Source of the DNA: Eubacterium sp.
Lineage (GTDB): Bacteria; Bacillota; Clostridia; Lachnospirales; Lachnospiraceae
Length of the DNA: 7,994 bases
Assembly: GCA_020844525.1 (NCBI GenBank)
Contig: JAJGAH010000098.1
Coordinates: 1 to 7,994, forward strand
Direction: 5' to 3'
The position numbers were made by a program, and so were the translations under genes. Below the pieces are notes generated by a model. The model saw nothing but the letters and a program-made list of their open reading frames with translations. It did no database searches and was not told the origin of the DNA. Positions within the stretch are counted from its first letter, which is position 1. The number at the start of each line of letters is the position of its first letter. Shown one piece after another: positions 1-4,939 of the stretch.

Positions 1-2
1 AA

Positions 3-452
3 GAAATACTGCTGAATCGGGTAGAGGAACTGAACTGTTATCTGTCATCCGGTACTGTAAAAGGAATTAGAACATTTAATGACGCAATTGCCGTACTCCA
101 GCGAGGCGGATATCTTCTGATGGATGAAATTGAGGATCATTTCAATCGGGAGATCGTGGCCACTCTGATCCGCTTTTTTATGGATACAAAGGTCAATAAA
201 TATGGAGCGGGCCTCATCTTTTCCACACATTATCCTGAGCTGCTGGATGAGTTCAATCGGAACGACTGTATCTATATTACAAGAAACAGAAGCGGAATTA
301 TGACAGAGAATCTTTCCTCAATTCTCAAACGCAATGACATTAAGAAGAGCGATGCTTATCAGAGCGGGTTCCTGGAAGGTACAGTTCCCATGTATGAATC
401 TTATATGGATCTCAGAAAGGAGATCCAGAGATCTGTCAAGCAGGAGGGATGA
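3..452 (+). CDS. ABC/AAA_21-type ATPase, C-terminal part (gene starts before the window)
   Basis: The reading frame is open from base 3 to the TGA at 450-452, so this is the last ~149 codons of a longer gene; the ATG at 120 lies inside the ATPase core and is not the start. The order of motifs is that of an ABC-type ATPase of the RecF/OLD/AAA_21 kind: signature LSSGT (42-56), Walker B YLLMDEIED (111-134), and the switch histidine in STHYPEL (His codon 228-230). The Walker A half lies outside. Such proteins hydrolyse ATP as head-to-tail dimers and usually drive a partner nuclease in anti-phage systems. The stop codon overlaps the next gene (ATGA at 449-452), so the two were translationally coupled. 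The visible part has no damage. Family assignment is firm; the precise system is not known. Confidence 0.85.
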   Translation, partial: EILLNRVEELNCYLSSGTVKGIRTFNDAIAVLQRGGYLLMDEIEDHFNREIVATLIRFFMDTKVNKYGAGLIFSTHYPELLDEFNRNDCIYITRNRSGIMTENLSSILKRNDIKKSDAYQSGFLEGTVPMYESYMDLRKEIQRSVKQEG

Positions 453-454
453 TA

Positions 455-667
455 ATGGAATTTCATCGTTACATTGCCTGCTTATGTGAGGGAACTGCTG
501 AAGAGACCATTATGAATATCCTTCTGGATGCTGATCTCCTGCAATTTCGACGGGAGGATCTTCTCGAAGAAGAGCCGCTCCGCGTCAGAGATGCGGATAC
601 TTTTGAAAAACGATATATGCGAAAGGGCTTTCAGGAAAAAATAACTGTTTTACGGATACTGGATTAG
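455..667 (+). pseudogene. Truncated TOPRIM-like partner of the ATPase (N-terminal 70 codons)
   Basis: The start at 455 is chosen because AGGAGGG (442-448) lies 6 bases upstream; the ATG at 449 has no room for a ribosome binding site. The protein begins MEFHRYIACLCEGTAEE: a hydrophobic strand followed by CEGxxEE, which resembles motif I of TOPRIM nucleases (catalytic Glu in an EG turn). It stops at TAG (665-667) after only 70 residues, and the following DNA belongs to another family, so the C-terminal part with the metal-binding DxD motif is missing. ABC ATPase plus TOPRIM protein is the architecture of the OLD and PARIS groups of defence systems; assignment to a named one is not possible here. 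It could instead be a DUF4276/RloB-type protein. A functional short protein is unlikely but not excluded. Confidence 0.55.
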
Positions 668-687
668 AGAAAATATGGCCCAAATAA

Positions 688-894
688 AGGAAAAAACGTG
701 TCTCTCTCTGCATGGACTGTAATTTTCGTTCGTGGAGGACTATTACACCTGAAGTAATAATGAAACATATGAAAGGACAGATCACAATCTGAGTTTATCC
801 AATGTCAGAGCAGGAAACTTGTCTATTTCTCGTATTTGACTTTGATAACCATTTTGGAAACCCTGTCACTTTTCTAAAGCATAAGATTGCTTGA
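688..894 (+). pseudogene. Remnant of a TOTE conflict system primase (archaeo-eukaryotic primase domain)
   Basis: One frame (688-894) reads RVSLCMDCNFRSW, then TPEVIMKHMKG, then a TGA at 790-792, then VYPMSEQETC and LFLVFDFDNH. From memory of the family, TOTE primases have a Cys-pair finger followed by 'W.P.T.EVI..HL.G', 'IGVYP...ETC' and 'FL(V/A).DFD.H', in this order and spacing. The TGA stands where Gly is expected before VYP (GGA to TGA would be one change). After DFDNH the similarity stops, and the frame closes at 892-894. Upstream of 688 the frame is closed by TAA (685-687). So about 65 codons survive of a protein that is normally many hundreds of residues with helicase and nuclease domains. 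There is no start codon with a ribosome binding site, and it is certainly not expressed as an enzyme. Confidence 0.68.
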
Positions 895-934
895 GGCTAA
901 TTTTGAGTTAGATTTTAAATTTTTGGCGGTTCTG

Positions 935-1001
935 CCATTTTTCTAAAATGGTATTTTCCCGAAATGCAAAGGCGTTTCATGCATCAGCGCACAGGGAAAA
1001 T
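935..1001. repeat. Two adjacent inverted repeats (hairpins) in gene-free DNA
   Basis: CCATTTT (935-941) and AAAATGG (945-951) form a perfect 7-bp stem with a 3-base loop. Next to it ATTTTCCC (953-960) pairs with GGGAAAAT (994-1001), an 8-bp stem enclosing 33 bases that contain a further ATGCA/TGCAT pair. There is no run of T after either stem typical of a terminator. They fill the gap between the TOTE remnant and the ArsC-like remnant, where no gene is seen. They may be the end of a lost mobile element or of a structured RNA; the sequence does not decide. Confidence 0.4.
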
Positions 1002-1017
1002 CCTAAATTGTTCTTGA

Positions 1018-1170
1018 ATTACAAAAAAACCCGGATTGATTTACATTGCGGAGGAGGATAAATTCGACAATGTGCTGGAGCATCCGCTGGTGGTAAAACA
1101 GCCGGTGGTCCGGAATGGCCGACTGGCTACGGCTGGTTATCAGCCGCGTGTATGGAAGACGTGGGAATGA
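1018..1170 (+). pseudogene. C-terminal remnant of an ArsC/Spx-like gene (second copy)
   Basis: The frame from 1018 to the TGA at 1168-1170 encodes about 50 residues. From EEDKFDNVLE to the end (GYQPRVWKTWE) they match the C-terminus of the intact protein at 3533-3874 almost residue for residue. The first two thirds of the gene, including the redox-site region, are missing: the frame is closed by TGA at 1015-1017 and there is no start codon or ribosome binding site. Third-position differences between the copies are many, so this is an old paralogue or an independently acquired homologue rather than a recent duplication. The preserved VVRNGR segment corresponds to the conserved 'P(I/V)(V/L)...' loop of ArsC/Spx folds. 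Confidence 0.8.
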
Positions 1171-1221
1171 TACAAAAGTCAAAACACTCACCCGACAGGA
1201 AAAGTGACATACGAAAGTAAG

Positions 1222-1253
1222 ACATCACGTTTTTGTACAGAATAATGTGATGT
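1222..1253. promoter_or_regulatory. Inverted repeat upstream of the HNH-methyltransferase operon
   Basis: ACATCAC (1222-1228) is mirrored by GTGATGT (1247-1253) across 18 bases, and GTGACAT at 1204-1210 resembles the right arm. It lies ~115 bases before the HNH start, in a gene-free stretch (1171-1369), so an operator role is possible. No convincing -35/-10 pair is visible. The stretch also holds a 28-codon frame (1250-1336) without a ribosome binding site, which is not called as a gene. Confidence 0.25.
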
Positions 1254-1369
1254 ACCACTCTTTAAACACGGAAGAAAGCCTTACAGATATTCGTTTTTGG
1301 ATTCTTGCGGTAGTTGCTGCTGCGAATGGAATGTAAAGACGGTTATGGCAGAGAAGAAGGATGATGGAT

Positions 1370-2488
1370 ATGAGGAATCAATTCAGTTTATCTCTTCCGG
1401 AATCAGAAGAACTTGATATTGGAAGCCTTTCACGGGCGTTCGATAATAAGAGTGAATGTTACAAGCTTTTTTGGTTTCAGGCAGTGCTTCGGAGAGCTGG
1501 TGCCGGGCAGGATGAGATCTCCTATGAAGACCTGGTGGATGATATGATTGCTGATGCATGGTACATGGTTACAGAATATCATCTGAATCTTGGACCCAGT
1601 GATACGCTTGAGAAGGTTGTTTGCTATATTTATGAGCATGAGAATATCAGTCCGGCAGAAAAAAAGGAGAAGATTCTTTCTTATCTCAGACATACAGAAG
1701 ATAAGCAGGTTTTGAAATACAAGAGAATTCTGACCCTGAATGTTCCCTACCGCCTCCAGGCTCCTTTTCTTAAGACAGATCAGAGTTTCTGGAAGGCAGG
1801 GGAGAGAAAGCTGGCGGACCAGATTAATAGTCAGAAGCATCTGATCTATTATTTCGGTGTTATCAACGGTCTCCATACATCTATTCATATTCAACCTGAA
1901 TGGATGGCATATTTTTCCATGAATCAGGAGATTCTTCTGGGCTGGCTTCGATGCGATATGATCGAATATCTTCAGAGAAGAAATCCAAGCGTTCCGGGCA
2001 TTTCGGAAAAAATAGATCCACCCAGAGAACGAAATCTTTCGGATGTGCAGAAATATTGGAAGATGCTGATTTCGATCAGGGATATTCATGAGATCTATGA
2101 TAATGAAGATATGCGTGAGCACAAAATTTCAATTGATCATTTTGTGCCATGGTCTTTTGTCGCCCATGATGAATTCTGGAATCTGCATCCGACAACTAGA
2201 AGCATAAACAGTAGTAAGAGCAATTATCTTCCGGAGTGGGATCGGTATTTTAGTCAGTTTTCAACTTTGGAATATCTGTCCTACCAGACTATGTGGGAAA
2301 ATGACCAGCTCCTCAGTCAGTTTGAAAAGTGTGCCCGGGACCATCTGAACAATGTAGAAGTCCGTCAGCGGCTTTATCGGCCCGGTCAGGACAAGGAAAC
2401 TTTTTCAAGGAAGCTAGAGAGCGTCATCCGGCCGGTCTATGAATCTGCCCTGCAATGTGGATTCAAAGAATGGGTCTATAGAGGATAA
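1370..2488 (+). CDS. HNH endonuclease domain protein
   Basis: A 372-residue protein. The start at 1370 is preferred because GAGAAGAAGG (1351-1360) is 9 bases upstream; in-frame ATGs at 1361 and 1364 sit on top of that site. The C-terminal third carries the HNH/His-Me nuclease motif: SIDHFVPW (Asp-His at residues 256-257), WNLHPT (270-275) and RSINSSKSN (277-285), giving the His-Asn-(Asn/His) layout of a one-metal DNA endonuclease. The ~240-residue N-terminal part is mostly helical, with no recognised domain; it contains MIADAWYMV and LQRRNPSVPG stretches which I recall as conserved among annotated homologues. No signal peptide or membrane segment: cytoplasmic. It is followed after 21 bases by a methyltransferase gene, which suggests one transcript. 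Nuclease activity follows from the motif; a role in phage or plasmid restriction is inference from the broken defence genes nearby. The gene looks intact. Confidence 0.85.
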   Translation: MRNQFSLSLPESEELDIGSLSRAFDNKSECYKLFWFQAVLRRAGAGQDEISYEDLVDDMIADAWYMVTEYHLNLGPSDTLEKVVCYIYEHENISPAEKKEKILSYLRHTEDKQVLKYKRILTLNVPYRLQAPFLKTDQSFWKAGERKLADQINSQKHLIYYFGVINGLHTSIHIQPEWMAYFSMNQEILLGWLRCDMIEYLQRRNPSVPGISEKIDPPRERNLSDVQKYWKMLISIRDIHEIYDNEDMREHKISIDHFVPWSFVAHDEFWNLHPTTRSINSSKSNYLPEWDRYFSQFSTLEYLSYQTMWENDQLLSQFEKCARDHLNNVEVRQRLYRPGQDKETFSRKLESVIRPVYESALQCGFKEWVYRG

Positions 2489-2509
2489 TAGGACTATGGA
2501 GGGTGCAGA

Positions 2510-3112
2510 ATGACAACTTCAGACCAGACATTGGATTATTACGACAGAAATACAGCTGCTTATGTGCAATCAACGGTGGGAGTGGATTTCCATGTTCTGC
2601 GCGGATATTTTTTAAAGTATATCCCTTCTGGTGGAACAATTCTCGACCTCGGATGCGGATCCGGACGAGATAGTAAGGCATTTCTTGATGCGGGTTATCA
2701 GGTGATATCTGTAGATGGATCAGAGAAAATGTGCAGAGCAGCAGAGAGACTGATTGAACAGCCGGTGCTGAACTGCCGCTTCCAGGATTATCTTCCTGAA
2801 AAACAACTGGACGGAATATGGGCATGCGCCTCTCTTCTGCATATTTCAGTAGAAGAAATTCATACAGTAATAAAAAGGCTGACACCATTTCTGAAAAGTA
2901 AGGCGTGCTTTTACATGTCTTTTAAGTATGGATCTTTTACAGGAATCAGGGATGGAAGATATTATTCTGATCTTACGCCGCAGGCATTTCGGGAAAAGAT
3001 CCTTTATGATATTCCAGAGCTTGCTTCCAGTGAGGAATTTGTTACACATGATGTCCGTGCAGGAAGAAAAGCAGAACAGTGGCTGAATGAATATTTAATC
3101 AGGAAGCCATGA
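2510..3112 (+). CDS. Class I SAM-dependent methyltransferase
   Basis: A 200-residue protein with a good ribosome binding site (GGAGGG, 2498-2503) 6 bases before the ATG and 21 bases after the HNH stop. Rossmann-fold methyltransferase motifs are clear: motif I ILDLGCGSGRD (residues 44-54) binds S-adenosylmethionine, the acidic end of strand 2 is VISVDGSEKM (Asp 69), and the motif IV region is DGIWACASLLHI (101-112). There is no NPPY/DPPY motif and no target-recognition domain, so it is not a normal DNA methyltransferase. It resembles UbiE/TehB-like enzymes that act on small molecules, or on proteins or RNA. Length is normal for this subfamily (about 200 residues, ending in a GRKAEQWLN segment). 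Substrate is unknown. Being co-transcribed with an HNH nuclease raises, but does not prove, a modification or self-protection role. Confidence 0.88.
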   Translation: MTTSDQTLDYYDRNTAAYVQSTVGVDFHVLRGYFLKYIPSGGTILDLGCGSGRDSKAFLDAGYQVISVDGSEKMCRAAERLIEQPVLNCRFQDYLPEKQLDGIWACASLLHISVEEIHTVIKRLTPFLKSKACFYMSFKYGSFTGIRDGRYYSDLTPQAFREKILYDIPELASSEEFVTHDVRAGRKAEQWLNEYLIRKP

Positions 3113-3157
3113 TATGGTTAATGTCATTTTTTACAGAGTTCACTTCCGGTTGTGTCT

Positions 3158-3184
3158 AATGTTGCATAATGTTTGTACAATGTT
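3158..3184. promoter_or_regulatory. Three AATGTT direct repeats at helical spacing
   Basis: AATGTT occurs at 3158-3163, 3168-3173 and 3179-3184, i.e. every 10-11 bases and so on the same face of the helix, with a CATAAT hexamer (3165-3170) inside. They lie 45 bases before the metallophosphoesterase start. This may be an operator or the old promoter of that gene. No matching -35 box at 16-18 bases is visible. Confidence 0.3.
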
Positions 3185-3228
3185 CAATCATGTTTTTTAT
3201 CAGCATGGCGCTGGGAGAGGACAGGCTT

Positions 3229-3507
3229 ATGATCTGGTTTACATCCGATCTTCATCTGGGACATGAGGCAGTGATCCGTATGCAGAATCGTCCATTTAAA
3301 GACATCAGGGAAATGAATAATGCGCTGATTCATAATCTCAATGAGTGCGTGAAAGCGAATGATAAACTTTATATTCTCGGTGACGTCAGCCATCATGTTT
3401 CACCGGAGCAGTCCAACTCACTAATTAAACGGATTCATGGGAGAAAATACCTTCTTCTTGGCCTCCAGAAAATGCAACCAATAGTGGAACCTAAGTGTAT
3501 CATTTAG
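3229..3507 (+). pseudogene. Metallophosphoesterase, truncated before motif GNHD
   Basis: The start at 3229 has GGAGAGG (3214-3220) 8 bases upstream; the in-frame ATG at 3169 has none. Residues 1-78 are a calcineurin-like phosphoesterase: SDLHLGH (Asp7, His9, His12), then ILGDVSHH (Asp52), then GRKYLLLG (71-78). In the family the next residues are NHD (metal ligands), followed by two His-containing motifs in the second half. Here the frame continues LQKMQPIVEPKCII and stops at residue 92, so the break is at about base 3463. Only two of five metal-binding motifs remain, and the product should be inactive. The downstream junction leads straight into the upstream region of the ArsC-like gene, which fits a deletion or insertion that joined unrelated DNA. 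Confidence 0.82.
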
Positions 3508-3508
3508 G
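3490..3508. promoter_or_regulatory. Small hairpin upstream of the ArsC-like gene
   Basis: CCTAAGTG (3490-3497) and CATTTAGG (3501-3508) form an 8-bp stem with one G-T pair and a TAT loop, 24 bases before the ATG of the ArsC-like gene and overlapping the end of the broken metallophosphoesterase. It could be an operator or a leader hairpin; nothing in the sequence proves use. Confidence 0.25.
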
Positions 3509-3532
3509 ATAAATAATAATTGAGGAATTGAT

Positions 3533-3874
3533 ATGAATATACAGATTTTCGGAACGAAGAAGAGTGCGGATACAAGGAAAGCAGAGCGTTTCTTCAAAGA
3601 GCGTGGGATCAAGTTTCAGTCCGTGGATTTGAAGGAAAAAGGTTTGAGTAAAGGCGAGTTGAAGTCAGTTGTCCAGGCTTGCGGCGGGCTGTCTGAACTG
3701 TTGGACGAGAAAACGAAGGATCAGAAGGCCTATCTTCTAGTCAAGTATCTGGTGGAAGAAGATAAATTTGACAAAGTCCTGGAGAACCCGATGGTCCTGA
3801 AGCAGCCGATCGTCCGGAATGGGAGGCAGGCGACAGTCGGTTATCAGCCGGATATATGGAAGACGTGGGAATGA
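3533..3874 (+). CDS. ArsC/Spx-family thioredoxin-fold protein lacking the catalytic Cys
   Basis: A complete 113-residue protein, normal for ArsC/Spx/YffB relatives, with GAGG (3522-3525) 7 bases before the ATG. It has the family plan: beta strand MNIQIFG, active-site loop GTKKSADTRKAERFF (residues 7-21), strand FQSVDLKEKGLS (29-40), and the C-terminal VLKQPIVRNGRQATVGYQ segment. In E. coli YffB the loop is GIKNCDTIKKA; aligned with it, the redox Cys is Ser11 here. Without that Cys, arsenate reduction is not expected. Spx-like regulators bind RNA polymerase through this fold and can work without the redox switch, so a regulatory or binding role is possible. No arsenic genes are near. A strong terminator follows at 3921. 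Homologues in gut Clostridia are often annotated 'arsenate reductase family', which is probably misleading for this one. Confidence 0.85.
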   Translation: MNIQIFGTKKSADTRKAERFFKERGIKFQSVDLKEKGLSKGELKSVVQACGGLSELLDEKTKDQKAYLLVKYLVEEDKFDKVLENPMVLKQPIVRNGRQATVGYQPDIWKTWE

Positions 3875-3920
3875 TATAACCAATTCCCCAAAGAAGTATT
3901 CTGGAAGTTCAGATTTATAC

Positions 3921-3954
3921 AAAGAAGCTGCGGCATAAAAACCGCAGCTTCTTT
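3921..3954 (+). terminator. Intrinsic terminator after the ArsC-like gene
   Basis: AAAGAAGCTGCGG (3921-3933) and CCGCAGCTTCTTT (3942-3954) are a perfect 13-bp inverted repeat with an 8-base loop. The stem is GC-rich at the top and A/T-rich at the base, so its own right arm supplies the U-rich end on either strand (A's at the left end serve the minus strand). It lies 47 bases after the stop codon and separates the ArsC-like gene from the next promoter. Confidence 0.85.
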
Positions 3955-4060
3955 ACTCGGTCGGAGCTGACTCGGTACATACCGAGTTAAACCTGCCTTT
4001 TTCGCAGTAATTTGTATAATATAGTTAGATCGGTTGAAACCGAGTCGGAAAGGACCGAAT
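3955..4060. promoter_or_regulatory. Promoter with ACTCGGT operator array before the DEXX ATPase gene
   Basis: The heptamer ACTCGGT or its reverse ACCGAGT recurs: 3955-3961 (forward), 3970-3976 (forward), 3981-3987 (reverse) and 4039-4045 (reverse). There are looser copies at about 4030-4035 (TCGGTT) and 4054-4060 (ACCGAAT). The second and third make the palindrome ACTCGGTA-CA-TACCGAGT (3970-3987), and TCGGTT-GA-AACCGA (4030-4043) is a second palindrome. A perfect -10 box TATAAT (4015-4020) lies between the two palindromes, and the ribosome binding site AAAGGA (4049-4054) sits between TCGG and CCGA. The -35 is weak. The layout is that of a promoter controlled by a DNA-binding protein that bridges or flanks the -10 region. 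Confidence 0.6.
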
Positions 4061-4064
4061 AAAA

Positions 4065-4821
4065 ATGAAATTCATCGGAAGAAGCAGACAGCTGAAACAG
4101 CTCAATAAAATGTTGGCATCCGACGAAGCTCAGATGGCTTTAATATACGGGCGCAGAAGAGTCGGAAAAAGCGAGCTGGTCAAGCAGTTCATAAAAGAAT
4201 CTGACGTAAAAAGCATATACTACGAATGCAGGCAGGTTACTGAAGCATCAAATATTCAGGGGATAAGCGAAGTCGTATCCGAGGCTTTGAACCTGCCTGC
4301 CCTGGGCTATTCATCCTTTGAAAGTCTGATGGACTTTATTTTTTCTAAGGCTAAAGATGAGAAAATCATTTTTGTTCTGGACGAATACTCTTATCTGAGG
4401 GAAAACACCAGGGGTATAGACAGTATACTGCAGGCTTTGATCGATAAATATAGAGAGAAATCGATGCTCAAACTGATTATCCTGGGATCCTGCGTTGACA
4501 TCATGAAGTCTCTGATCGCGCATTCGAATCCACTTTTTGGCAGGGTCGATCTTGTAATCAATCTTAAGCAGATGGATTATTATGACTCGGCGAAGTTCTA
4601 TCCCGCTATGTCTGACGAGGATAAAGTCCGAATCTACTCAGTGTTTGGCAGTGTCATGCTTCATAGGCATATCCATTCCGGTCCGGAATATAATCAGGCT
4701 AATCAGAAGGCGGGAATCCGCCGCTTCGATGTGGGCGTCGATGCCCATCATTATAACCACAGATGCCAATGAAAGCATACTGCGGAGAGGCTGCAGTGAA
4801 AGAAGTACAATATTGCTATAA
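4065..4821 (+). pseudogene. DEXX-box (archaeal-type) ATPase, frameshifted and truncated
   Basis: The first ~195 residues (4065 to about 4650) are a good archaeal-ATPase-like STAND protein: Walker A YGRRRVGKSEL (28-38), Walker B IIFVLDEYSYL (101-111, the DEXX box), sensor strand LIILGSC (137-143) and PLFGR (156-160). Family members continue with 'FGGIPYY..L', 'N(I/V)I.LI.SP.ARLE.E' and a C-terminal DUF234-type region to about 440-470 residues. Here the frame runs out at 4772. The matching sequence instead continues in another frame from about 4670 to TAA 4819-4821 (RNIIRLI..., then TTDANESILRRG), so at least one frameshift lies between 4650 and 4680. The rest of the gene is absent, and it should be non-functional, although an N-terminal 235-residue ATPase fragment could still be translated. 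Start: AAAGGA 10 bases upstream. Confidence 0.82.
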
Positions 4822-4865
4822 AACACAAATAATCAACGAATTGAATTTTATAAAAACACAAATAA
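4817..4865. repeat. Direct repeat TATAAAACACAAATAA, operator-like
   Basis: TATAAAACACAAATAA (4817-4832) recurs as TATAAAAACACAAATAA (4849-4865, one extra A), 32 bases apart or three turns of the helix. The second copy fills the space between the -35 and -10 boxes of the promoter below, the classical place for a repressor site. The first copy overlaps the last codons of the broken ATPase gene. Confidence 0.6.
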
Positions 4866-4875
4866 GCGATATAAT
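4847..4875 (+). promoter_or_regulatory. Promoter of the DUF4143 ATPase gene
   Basis: The -35-like TTTATA (4847-4852) and a perfect -10 TATAAT (4870-4875) are 17 bases apart, giving a 5' leader of about 60 bases before the ATG at 4940. The spacer holds the second copy of the direct repeat. Confidence 0.55.
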
Positions 4876-4939
4876 GTATTTTGTAGTGACCAAACGTGCA
4901 AAACTTGAATCGCAGGATATAGAGTAAGAGGTTGCAAAC

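Noticed and set aside
1250..1336. Short open frame of 28 codons before the HNH gene, with a hydrophobic end
   Set aside because: No ribosome binding site and too short to judge; a leader peptide or remnant cannot be told from chance.
1430..2122. Long minus-strand open frame (230 codons)
   Set aside because: It lies wholly inside the HNH gene, whose motifs and ribosome binding site are clear; the minus-strand product has no recognisable features.
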